Source: Syntrophaceae bacterium PtaB.Bin038 | Lineage (GTDB): Bacteria; Desulfobacterota; Syntrophia; Syntrophales; UBA2192 | NCBI GenBank assembly: GCA_002067855.1 | Contig: MVQS01000148.1 | Coordinates: 1-5,837, forward strand | Length of the DNA: 5,837 nucleotides | Direction of reading: 5' to 3' | Part shown: piece by piece, positions 1-5,422 of the stretch | Layout: the number at the start of each line of letters is the position of its first letter | How positions within the stretch are numbered: position 1 is the first letter of the stretch | Position numbers and translations under genes: made by a program | The notes under the pieces: model-generated | Told to the model about the DNA's origin: nothing | The model's input: only the letters and a program-made list of their open reading frames with translations | The model's database searches: none

Positions 1-168
1 ATTCCCGGCGGGTTTCCCCGCCCGGGGCTCGGCCTCTTTCGCTTCGGCCTTCGGTTCCTGCCGCTTGGCGGCCTCGGCCTGCGGCGCCTCCGGCCGGGCC
101 TCGCCCGAGTCGTCGAAGCGGCGCCGGTCCTTGATGATGAATCCCTTGTCCTGCTTCTCGTCGTCCAT
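1..168 (-). CDS. DUF1844-like protein, N-terminal part (runs off left edge)
   Basis: The first 56 codons of a gene whose remainder lies beyond the window. The start ATG at 166-168 is preceded by a strong ribosome binding site, GGGAGGG (173-179), four bases upstream. The protein begins MDDEKQDKGFIIKDRRRF, resembling the short leader of DUF1844 family proteins of deltaproteobacteria (acidic start, then KGF-hydrophobic-KDRRRF). A low-complexity tail follows, rich in Ala, Glu, Lys and Pro (about residues 22-56), probably a disordered linker before the folded domain. No signal peptide or membrane segment is visible. The family has no established biochemical role as far as I know. Assignment rests only on the N-terminal motif, because the diagnostic domain is outside the window. 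It is on the same strand as htpX but 463 bp downstream of it, so probably a separate transcript. Confidence 0.7.
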   Translation of the reverse strand, partial: MDDEKQDKGFIIKDRRRFDDSGEARPEAPQAEAAKRQEPKAEAKEAEPRAGKPAGN

Positions 169-248
169 GGTTCCCTCCCGTTTCATCGTGCTGGGCGAAG
201 TCTCGTTTCGCTCGATGCTCACTGGGCGTCTTCCGGTTTCATGATCAC

Positions 249-280
249 GAAGATCGGAAGAGCGGAAGTGAAGAAGAGCG
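249..280 (+). repeat. 8-bp tandem array A (4 units)
   Basis: Four consecutive 8-bp units read on the plus strand: GAAGATCG, GAAGAGCG, GAAGTGAA, GAAGAGCG. A degenerate GATAAAGG follows. The unit form GAAGNNNN and the total length of 32 bp are the same as in the arrays at 534-565 and 5456-5487. Here the purine strand is plus, antisense to the neighbouring genes. The function is unknown. Confidence 0.75.
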
Positions 281-314
281 GATAAAGGGATAACGATATC
301 GACTTGGAAATGAT

Positions 315-333
315 GCTCTTTCGCTTCTTCCGG
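315..333 (-). repeat. Degenerate inverted copy of the 8-bp array
   Basis: Read on the minus strand this is CCGGAAGAAGCGAAAGAGC, about two units of the GAAG-type repeat in opposite orientation to array A. It could fold back imperfectly on array A. It lies 7 bases before the box at 341-368. The match is loose and may be chance purine richness. Confidence 0.4.
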
Positions 334-340
334 CTTACTG

Positions 341-368
341 CACGGCAAAAGAGAATGCCCTGCGGCAT
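341..368 (-). repeat. Intergenic box, copy A
   Basis: Read on the minus strand this begins ATGCCGCAGGGCA and ends TTTTGCCGTG. It aligns to the copy at 595-623 with about 23 of 29 positions identical, counting one gap. The shared ends are ATGCCGCAGGG and TTGCCGTG; the middle differs (TTCTC versus CCCCC). The function is unknown. Confidence 0.6.
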
Positions 369-373
369 CTTTT
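350..373. terminator. Possible bidirectional intrinsic terminator
   Basis: A 5-bp perfect stem, ATGCC (355-359) with GGCAT (364-368), closes a 4-base loop. It is flanked by A-rich sequence on the left (AAAAGAG) and T-rich sequence on the right (CTTTTCGTTTT). On the minus strand the stem is followed by TCTCTTTT. It could end transcripts coming from htpX, whose stop lies about 260 bases upstream on that strand. The stem is short, so it would be a weak terminator. Confidence 0.4.
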
Positions 374-533
374 CGTTTTCAACGCCTTGAAATAGGGAAG
401 CCCCCTGTGACGGAGGCGTTCCATTCTTTCATGCACCGATGGGGCTGAATGGACATCCCCACCTGACTGCGATGCCAAGGGTTGCAAAGAACGGTGAAAA
501 GAAGCCGCTTCAAATACCGATTGGTTTCTTGTC

Positions 534-565
534 CGCTCTTCCTCGCTTCCTCACTTCCTGACTTC
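534..565 (-). repeat. 8-bp tandem array B (4 units), downstream of htpX
   Basis: Four 8-bp units read on the minus strand: GAAGTCAG, GAAGTGAG, GAAGCGAG, GAAGAGCG, followed by a degenerate GACAAGAA. The first and fourth units are identical to those of the array at 5456-5487, and the two arrays match at 27 of 32 positions. The purine strand is the sense strand of an htpX read-through transcript, starting 66 bases past the stop codon. Confidence 0.8.
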
Positions 566-594
566 GTGTACGTCGCGTCGACGAATGAAGACAA

Positions 595-623
595 CACGGC
601 AACCGGGGGTGCCCCTGCGGCAT
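595..623 (-). repeat. Intergenic box, copy B, next to the htpX stop
   Basis: On the minus strand this runs from ATGCCGCAGGGGCA to CCCCCGGTTGCCGTG, starting 8 bases past the htpX stop codon. Its left half matches the box at 341-368. Its right half matches the box at 5524-5544 apart from three single-base insertions there. It overlaps a perfect 12-bp palindrome, GCGGCATGCCGC (617-628). With no U-tract it is not a convincing terminator. Confidence 0.6.
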
Positions 624-631
624 GCCGCTTT

Positions 632-1483
632 CTACATCCGCGGCTTCATGCTGCGCAGCCGCGCGATCCGCTCCTCGATGGGCGGGTGCGTGCTGAAGAG
701 GTTCGCGAAGGACCTTCCCGACAGGGGGTTCACAATGAACATGTGCGCCGTCGACGGGTTGGCGTTCATGGGGATCGCCTGGCTTGCCCTCTGCAGCTTC
801 TCGAGAGCGCCGGCCAGCGCCCAGGGCTTGCCGGAGACCCTGGCGCCGCCGTCGTCGGCCAGATACTCCCGCGAACGGGAGATGGCCATCTGGATCAGCA
901 TCGCCGCGATGGGGGCGAGGATCGCCATGATGAGCATGCCCACCAGGTTGCTGCTGCCCTCCTCGTCGTCGCCGCGCGCCCCGCCGAAGATCGCCGCCCA
1001 CTGGGCCATGTTGGCCAGCATCGTGATGGCGCCGGCGATGGTGGCCGCGATCGACCCGATGAGGATGTCGCGGTTCTTGATGTGAGACAGCTCGTGGCTG
1101 ATGACACCCTCGAGTTCCTCGCGGCTCAGCATCCGCAGGATGCCCTCGGTGACGGCCACCACGGCGTGCTTCTCGTTGCGGCCCGTGGCGAAGGCGTTGG
1201 GCGTGTCCCCGGGGATGATGTAGACCCGCGGCATGGGCAGGCCCGCCTTCATGGCCAGGTCCTGCACCATCCGGTGCAGCTCGGGGGCCTGCTGGGGCGT
1301 GACCTCCTGGGCCTGGTACATGCGCAGGACGATCTTGTCGGAGAACCAGTAGCTGAAGAAGTTCATGCCCATGGCGAAAATGAAGGCGATCAGCATGCCG
1401 TTCTTCCCGCCGACGTAGCCGCCGATCAGGACCAGGAGTCCTGTCAGCAAACCGAGCAGGACCGCAGTCTTGAGTGAATTCAT
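632..1483 (-). CDS. htpX: Protease HtpX homolog, membrane zinc metalloprotease (M48)
   Basis: HtpX is an inner-membrane zinc protease that cuts damaged or misfolded membrane proteins, working beside FtsH in E. coli. The product is 283 residues, close to the usual length. Two N-terminal membrane segments lie at about 6-25 and 29-48. The zinc site is HELSH (His130, Glu131, His134), with a third ligand Glu206 in SREYLAD. Two more hydrophobic stretches (about 139-165 and 180-201) flank an acidic GDDEEG loop. PNAFATGRN (95-103) and the C-terminal STHPPIEERIARL are family hallmarks. The start ATG follows GGAGGG (1493-1498) by nine bases. The gene is 174 bp downstream of clpB on the same strand, with its own probable promoter in the gap. 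The active site is intact and nothing looks truncated. Family assignment is secure; the substrates are inferred from E. coli. Confidence 0.97.
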   Translation of the reverse strand: MNSLKTAVLLGLLTGLLVLIGGYVGGKNGMLIAFIFAMGMNFFSYWFSDKIVLRMYQAQEVTPQQAPELHRMVQDLAMKAGLPMPRVYIIPGDTPNAFATGRNEKHAVVAVTEGILRMLSREELEGVISHELSHIKNRDILIGSIAATIAGAITMLANMAQWAAIFGGARGDDEEGSSNLVGMLIMAILAPIAAMLIQMAISRSREYLADDGGARVSGKPWALAGALEKLQRASQAIPMNANPSTAHMFIVNPLSGRSFANLFSTHPPIEERIARLRSMKPRM

Positions 1484-1609
1484 GTCGTCGATCCCTCCAT
1501 GTCGAATTCAGATGTTGAGAGGGTGGGAAGGTCGGACAGGCTTCCAGGTGGCGCATGCTTCCGCTTCGCCAACGTTCTCACCTTCTTTCCCTCTTCTTGT
1601 AACGCGCGG

Positions 1610-1638
1610 AGTATACAGTAAAGCGGGGAGGCGCACAA
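1610..1638 (-). promoter_or_regulatory. Probable htpX promoter
   Basis: On the minus strand, TATACT (1610-1615) makes a good -10 element. TTGTGC (1633-1638) lies 17 bases upstream as a weak -35, with only TTG matching the consensus. Transcription would start near 1602, giving a leader of about 120 bases. The -35 falls inside the hairpin that may terminate clpB. No convincing sigma-32 CCCCAT-type -10 was found here. Confidence 0.45.
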
Positions 1639-1649
1639 GGGTGCCCCCC
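1627..1649 (-). terminator. Weak hairpin after clpB, possible attenuating terminator
   Basis: The hairpin begins nine bases past the clpB stop. In the clpB transcript GCAC (1641-1644) pairs with GTGC (1633-1636) across a 4-base loop. After a one-base bulge the stem continues with G-C pairs and one G-U to 1627/1649. The following sequence (CCGCTTTACTG) has only three Us, so termination is probably partial and some read-through into htpX is expected. Confidence 0.35.
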
Positions 1650-1657
1650 GCCCGCCG

Positions 1658-4249
1658 TCATGCCGCCTTTTTCTCGAACAGCACCTCGCCGTCTCCCGTC
1701 ACGTCCACGATCACGCGGTCGCCCTCGGCGACGGAGCCTTCGAGGATCTTCATGGCCAGGCCGTCCTGGACGATCTTCTGAAGGGCCCGCTTGAGCGGCC
1801 GCGCGCCGTAGACGGCGCTGTAGCCCGCCTTGGCGATGTGCTTCTTGGCCCTGTCCGTCAGCTCGATCGTGATTTTACGGTCGGCCAGCATCTTCTGCAG
1901 CCGCCCGATCTGGATGTCGATCACCTTGTTGATGTCGCTGATCGTGAGCGACCGGAAGATGATGATGTCGTCGATGCGGTTCAGGAACTCGGGCTTGAAG
2001 GTCGACCGCAGCACCTCGTTGATCTTCATCCTGCGCTCGGCCTCGCTCATCGCGGCGTCCACGGCGAACTGGCTGCCGATGTTCGAGGTCATGATCACGA
2101 TCGTGTTCTTGAAGTCCACCGTCCGGCCGTGGCCGTCGGTGAGCCTCCCGTCGTCGAGGATCTGCAGCAGGATGTTGAACACGTCCGGGTGCGCCTTCTC
2201 GATCTCGTCGAAGAGGATCACCGAGTAGGGCCTCCGGCGCACGGACTCCGTCAGGAAGCCGCCCTCCTCGTAGCCCACGTACCCCGGGGGCGCCCCGATG
2301 AGCCGGGCCACGGAGTGCTTCTCCATGTACTCCGACATGTCGATGCGGATCATGTTCTGCTCGTCGTCGAACATGAACTCGGCCAGGGCCCGCGCCAGTT
2401 CCGTCTTGCCCACGCCCGTGGGGCCCATGAAGATGAAGGAGCCGATGGGGCGGTTCGGGTCCTGCAGGCCCGAGCGGGCGCGCCGCAGGGCGTTGGAGAC
2501 GGCGTGGATCGGTTCCTCCTGGCCGATCACCCGCTGCTGCAGGCGCTCCTCCATGCGGATGAGCTTGGCCACCTCGGTCTCCATCATGCGTGCCACGGGG
2601 ATGCCCGTCCAGCTGGCCACCACCTCGGCCACGTCCTCGGCCTCCACTTCTTCCTTGAGCATCTTGTCGCTGCTCTGGATGGCGGCGAGCGCCGCCTGCT
2701 CCCTCTCGAGCTCCTTGTCGAGCTCCACGAGGCGCCCGTAGCGGATCTCGGCGGCCTTCGCCAGGTCGCCGGCGCGCTGGGCATTGAGCTCCTCGTTCTT
2801 GAGCTCCTCGACTTTCGCCTTGACGGACTGGATCCGCTTGATGACCTCGCGTTCGCCGGCCCAGCGCTTCTTCATCTCGTCGCGCTCGGCCGAGAGCGTG
2901 CCGATCTCATCCTCGAGCTTCCTCAGGCGCTCCAGGGCGCCGGCGTCGGTCTCGTTCTTCAGGGACTGCCGCTCGATCTCGAGCTGCATGATCCGGCGCT
3001 CCAGCGTGTCGATCTCGGCAGGCAGGCTGTCCAGCTCGATCCGGAGGCGCGAGGCGGCCTCGTCGATGAGGTCGACGGCCTTGTCCGGCAGGAACCGGTC
3101 GCTGATGTAGCGGTCGGACAGGGTGGCGGCGGCCACGATGGCCGAGTCCTTGATCCGCACGCCGTGGTGCACCTCGTAGCGCTCCTTGAGCCCGCGCAGG
3201 ATGGCGATGGTGTCCTCCACGGTGGGCTCCTTGATCAGCACGGGCTGGAACCGGCGCTCCAGGGCCGGGTCCTTCTCGATGTTCTTGCGGTACTCGTTGA
3301 GGGTCGTCGCGCCGATGCAGCGCAGCTCCCCCCGGGCCAGCGCCGGCTTGAGCATGTTCGAGGCGTCGATGGCGCCCTCGGCGGCACCCGCCCCCACGAC
3401 GGTGTGGATCTCGTCGATGAAGAGGATGATCTGCCCCTCTGCGGCGGCCACTTCCTTCAGCACCGCCTTGAGCCGGTCTTCGAACTCCCCGCGGAACTTC
3501 GAGCCCGCCACGAGCGCCCCCATGTCCAGGGCGACGACGCGCTTGTCCTTGAGCGTCTCCGGCACGTCGCCATTGACGATCCGCTGGGCGAGGCCCTCGA
3601 CGATGGCCGTCTTGCCCACGCCCGGCTCGCCGATCAGGCAGGGGTTGTTCTTCGTGCGCCTGGAGAGGACCTGCATGATCCGCCGGATCTCCTCGTCACG
3701 GCCGATGACGGGGTCAAAGGCCCCTTTCTTTGCCAACTCGTTGAAATCCCTGGCGTATCTTTCCAGGGCCTGGTACTTCTCCTCGGGGTTCTGGTCGGTG
3801 ACCCGCTGGCTTCCGCGGATGTCCACGAGAACCCTGTAAATGGCGTCCCTCGTGACGCCCGCATTTCGGAGGGCCTTTCCTGCGGGGCCTTCCTTGTCCT
3901 CCGCCATGGCGATCAGGATGTGCTCGGCGCTGACGAACTCGTCCTTGAGCCGCCTGGCCTCCTCGAAGGAGTTCTCCAGGACCCTGTTGAGCCTCGGGGT
4001 CATGTAGGTCTGGGTCCCGGCCCCCGACACTTTCGGCAGGCTGTTCAGGGCCTTTTCGACCTCGCGCTGGATGGACCGGATGTCCGCGCCCAGCTTCTTC
4101 AGGGCCGCAGGGACGATCCCCTCGGACTGCCGCATGAGGGCCGCCAGCAGGTGCTCCACGTCCACGGCCTGGTGGCTGAACTGGCCGGCCAGGGACTGGG
4201 CCTCCTGAAGACCCTCCTGGACTTTCTGGGTGAACTTGTCGAATCTCAT
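1658..4249 (-). CDS. clpB: ClpB, ATP-dependent protein disaggregase (Hsp100)
   Basis: ClpB is a cytosolic hexameric AAA+ machine that threads aggregated proteins through its pore and works with DnaK. The product is 863 residues (E. coli about 857). The N-domain covers about 1-145. NBD1 has Walker A GEPGVGKT (207-214), Walker B LFIDE (276-280) and arginine fingers ERR (331-333). The coiled-coil M-domain, the ClpB hallmark, covers about 405-535. NBD2 has Walker A GPTGVGKT (609-616), Walker B ILFDE (678-682), arginine finger Arg758 in FLNRID and sensor-2 GARPLKR (815-821). The first pore loop reads GSKFRGEFE, with Phe252 where E. coli has Tyr251; the second, GAPPGYVGY, is standard. No ClpP-binding loop was recognised, as expected. 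Val150, next to the internal start used in E. coli, is GTC, so the same short form is not obviously made. The ATG follows AGAGGA (4255-4260) by five bases. rpoH is divergent upstream. Confidence 0.98.
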   Translation of the reverse strand: MRFDKFTQKVQEGLQEAQSLAGQFSHQAVDVEHLLAALMRQSEGIVPAALKKLGADIRSIQREVEKALNSLPKVSGAGTQTYMTPRLNRVLENSFEEARRLKDEFVSAEHILIAMAEDKEGPAGKALRNAGVTRDAIYRVLVDIRGSQRVTDQNPEEKYQALERYARDFNELAKKGAFDPVIGRDEEIRRIMQVLSRRTKNNPCLIGEPGVGKTAIVEGLAQRIVNGDVPETLKDKRVVALDMGALVAGSKFRGEFEDRLKAVLKEVAAAEGQIILFIDEIHTVVGAGAAEGAIDASNMLKPALARGELRCIGATTLNEYRKNIEKDPALERRFQPVLIKEPTVEDTIAILRGLKERYEVHHGVRIKDSAIVAAATLSDRYISDRFLPDKAVDLIDEAASRLRIELDSLPAEIDTLERRIMQLEIERQSLKNETDAGALERLRKLEDEIGTLSAERDEMKKRWAGEREVIKRIQSVKAKVEELKNEELNAQRAGDLAKAAEIRYGRLVELDKELEREQAALAAIQSSDKMLKEEVEAEDVAEVVASWTGIPVARMMETEVAKLIRMEERLQQRVIGQEEPIHAVSNALRRARSGLQDPNRPIGSFIFMGPTGVGKTELARALAEFMFDDEQNMIRIDMSEYMEKHSVARLIGAPPGYVGYEEGGFLTESVRRRPYSVILFDEIEKAHPDVFNILLQILDDGRLTDGHGRTVDFKNTIVIMTSNIGSQFAVDAAMSEAERRMKINEVLRSTFKPEFLNRIDDIIIFRSLTISDINKVIDIQIGRLQKMLADRKITIELTDRAKKHIAKAGYSAVYGARPLKRALQKIVQDGLAMKILEGSVAEGDRVIVDVTGDGEVLFEKKAA

Positions 4250-4259
4250 GGTCTTCCTC

Positions 4260-4280
4260 TTAAAAACCGTTTAAAAACCG
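4260..4280. repeat. Tandem direct repeat beside the clpB ribosome binding site
   Basis: TTAAAAACCG occurs twice (4260-4269 and 4271-4280) with one base between, giving a period of 11. In the clpB mRNA the copies read CGGUUUUUAA and sit directly before the AGAGGA ribosome binding site. They could be a U-rich translation enhancer, a protein-binding site or a chance duplication. Confidence 0.7.
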
Positions 4281-4310
4281 AAATGTTATGCCGATAAAGA
4301 CGGTGAACGC

Positions 4311-4339
4311 GGCGGGGCCCGGCATCGCCTTCCCCCGCC
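4311..4339 (-). promoter_or_regulatory. GC-rich hairpin in the clpB leader
   Basis: A perfect 7-bp inverted repeat, GGCGGGG (4311-4317) and CCCCGCC (4333-4339), encloses a 15-base loop. The loop itself contains GGCGATGCC on the minus strand, able to form a small inner stem. If clpB is transcribed from the promoter near 4351-4380, this very stable structure lies in the 5' untranslated leader, about 60 bases before the start codon. Its role is not known. Confidence 0.45.
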
Positions 4340-4350
4340 TGATCGTGGGT

Positions 4351-4380
4351 AACTTAATGACCCCCCGGCGGGATGTCAAG
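4351..4380 (-). promoter_or_regulatory. Candidate clpB promoter with CTTGACA -35
   Basis: On the minus strand CTTGACA (4374-4380) is a strong -35 element. A poor housekeeping-type -10, TAAGTT (4351-4356), lies 17 bases downstream. A sigma-32 reading would use CTTGACA with GGTCATTA about 11 bases on, a weak match to CCCCATNT. The leader would be about 100 bases. Which sigma factor is used cannot be decided by eye. No CIRCE (HrcA) site is present. Confidence 0.45.
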
Positions 4381-4449
4381 AAAGGGCACGCAATCAACGG
4401 GTTATCTCTTCCCCGGGGGGCTCTTTCCCCGTACGATTTTTGCAAAGAA

Positions 4450-4464
4450 GGCCTTGACAAGGCC
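4450..4464. promoter_or_regulatory. Perfect 15-bp palindrome over the rpoH -35 element
   Basis: GGCCTTG-A-CAAGGCC is a perfect 7-bp inverted repeat around one central base. It contains the whole -35 hexamer TTGACA. The single-base centre rules out an RNA hairpin, so it would act as DNA, most simply as an operator for a dimeric repressor. I do not recognise the regulator. Confidence 0.5.
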
Positions 4465-4481
4465 ATCATGCTATCTATATT
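4453..4481 (+). promoter_or_regulatory. rpoH promoter
   Basis: TTGACA (4454-4459), a perfect -35, is followed 16 bases later by TATATT (4476-4481), five of six bases of the -10 consensus. Transcription would start near 4488, giving a leader of about 36 bases. The sequence also resembles RpoH-type promoters described in alphaproteobacteria (CTTGAC with a TCTATAT -10), so autoregulation is possible. A 6-bp stem, CTTGGC (4485-4490) with GCCGAG (4503-4508), could form just before the ribosome binding site. Confidence 0.75.
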
Positions 4482-4511
4482 CTTCTTGGCTTAGATTGTT
4501 TGGCCGAGACT

Positions 4512-4526
4512 GGAGGGAAAATGATG
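4512..4526 (+). promoter_or_regulatory. rpoH ribosome binding site and start choice
   Basis: GGAGG (4512-4516) is followed by three in-frame ATGs at 4521, 4524 and 4530. Spacings are 4, 7 and 13 bases, so 4524 is the best start and 4521 a near alternative. An upstream in-frame TTG at 4500 has no ribosome binding site and would place GGAGG inside the gene, so it is rejected. Confidence 0.7.
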
Positions 4527-5384
4527 AACATGAATCTACCGGCTGCAACCAGTACGTTAGATTTGTATATCTCCGAGATCAACCGGTTTGCCATCCTCAC
4601 CCCGGAAGAGGAGTTCAAACTGGCCGTGCGCTACAAGAAGTACAACGACATGGAGGCGGCCCAGAAGCTCGTGGTCTCTAATCTCCGGTTCGTGGTGAAG
4701 ATCGCCCACGAGTACCGCAACTACGGGGTGAAGCTCCTCGACCTGATCCAGGAAGGCAACGTGGGGCTCATGCACGCGGTGAAGAAGTTCAACCCCTACA
4801 AGGGCTACCGGCTCATCTCCTACGCCGTGTGGTGGATCCGGGCCTACATGCAGAACTTCATCATCAAGACCTGGAGCCTCGTGAAGATCGGGACGACCCA
4901 GAACCAGCGCAAGCTCTTCTTCAAGCTCAACCAGGCCAAGAAGAAGCTGCAGACCATGGCGTCGAAGAACCCCGAGTTCGGCGAGATCGCCGAGAGCCTC
5001 AACGTGAAGGAGGCGGAGATCGAGGAGATGGACGTGCGGCTCAACGGCCGCGATCTCTCGCTCGATGCCTTCATCGACGAGGACGGCGAGCTGTCCCACA
5101 TCAACTGCCTGGCCGACAAGAGCGAGAGCCAGGAGGAGGCCTTCATCCGCCACGAGGAGACGGCCCTGGTGAAGCGCAACATCGCGGGCGCGCTGGCGAA
5201 GCTCAACGACCGTGAGGCCTACATCATTCGCAACCGCGTGATGTCGGAAAGCCCGGAGACCCTCCAGGAGATCGGCGACAAGTTCAAGATCACCCGCGAG
5301 CGGGCCCGCCAGATCGAAAAAGAGGCGCTGCGCAAGATGCGCCAGGCCATCGGCAACTGGGAGCCGGAGACGGCGCGCGCCTGA
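4524..5384 (+). CDS. rpoH: RNA polymerase heat-shock sigma factor, RpoH (sigma-32) type
   Basis: RpoH replaces the main sigma factor on RNA polymerase and directs it to heat-shock genes. The product is 286 residues (E. coli 284). Residue numbers count from ATG 4524. Region 1.2/2.1 starts near LDLYISEINRF. Region 2 holds DLIQEGNVGL (73-82), the core-binding segment, and WWIRAYMQNFI (103-113), the -10 recognition and melting part. The RpoH box QRKLFFKLN (128-136) separates this family from RpoD and RpoS. Region 4 has the helix-turn-helix TLQEIGDKFKITRERARQIE (246-265) for the -35. The first dozen or so codons are AT-rich and use CTA, TTA and TTG, unlike the GC-rich remainder; this may keep the start unstructured. 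The gene is divergent from clpB, a probable target. A strong terminator follows, so it is probably monocistronic. A general sigma-70 relative is the only alternative, made unlikely by the RpoH box. Confidence 0.95.
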   Translation: MNMNLPAATSTLDLYISEINRFAILTPEEEFKLAVRYKKYNDMEAAQKLVVSNLRFVVKIAHEYRNYGVKLLDLIQEGNVGLMHAVKKFNPYKGYRLISYAVWWIRAYMQNFIIKTWSLVKIGTTQNQRKLFFKLNQAKKKLQTMASKNPEFGEIAESLNVKEAEIEEMDVRLNGRDLSLDAFIDEDGELSHINCLADKSESQEEAFIRHEETALVKRNIAGALAKLNDREAYIIRNRVMSESPETLQEIGDKFKITRERARQIEKEALRKMRQAIGNWEPETARA

Positions 5385-5422
5385 TCACGGTCCAGGGAAA
5401 AAAAGAATAGAAATGAACAGAT

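Larger units (their letters stand above)
169..631. other. Gene-free region between the DUF1844-like gene and htpX
   Basis: No convincing coding sequence was found in these 463 bases. The region holds an 8-bp tandem array (249-280), a CGATATCG palindrome (294-301), a degenerate inverted array (315-333), a hairpin box (341-373), a second array (534-565), a CGTCGACG palindrome (576-583) and a second box (595-623). Between 374 and 525 I see nothing beyond a weak 5-bp inverted repeat (440-444 with 457-461). A 7-bp direct repeat CTGGGCG (191-197 and 222-228) lies in the leader of the DUF1844-like gene. No clear promoter could be called for that gene. Confidence 0.7.

Noticed and set aside
251..263. 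Adapter contamination in the assembly
   Set aside because: Only the adapter core matches; flanking bases follow the 8-bp array pattern and GGAAGAGCGG recurs at two other loci without the AGATC prefix.
379..597. A 72-codon minus-strand frame downstream of htpX
   Set aside because: It starts with GTG lacking a ribosome binding site, runs through the 8-bp array and one box, and the translation has no recognisable domain. More likely repeat-bearing intergenic sequence.
482..1477. A 331-codon open frame on the plus strand opposite htpX
   Set aside because: Composition is Arg-, His-, Asp- and Gly-rich with no motif, the shadow expected opposite a GC-rich gene; the minus strand encodes a complete HtpX with intact active site.
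1518..1594. Imperfect inverted repeat and GAAG-like run in the htpX leader (1518-1531 with 1581-1594; purine run on minus strand near 1568-1600)
   Set aside because: Three mismatches in 14 and no consistent 8-bp phase; could be a decayed array copy but indistinguishable from ordinary purine-rich sequence.
1838..4297. An 819-codon open frame on the plus strand opposite clpB
   Set aside because: Rich in His, Leu, Gly, Asp and Val without any recognisable domain; it mirrors the codon structure of clpB, which is unambiguous on the other strand.
4411..4440. CCCCGGGG and a GGGG/CCCC hairpin followed by ATTTTT between the divergent promoters
   Set aside because: A terminator there would lie just upstream of the rpoH promoter with no gene feeding it; the stem is short and the T-run is separated from it.
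4500..4523. Upstream TTG start for rpoH, adding eight residues
   Set aside because: No ribosome binding site precedes it, it lies only about 12 bases past the likely transcription start, and a good GGAGG serves the ATG at 4524.
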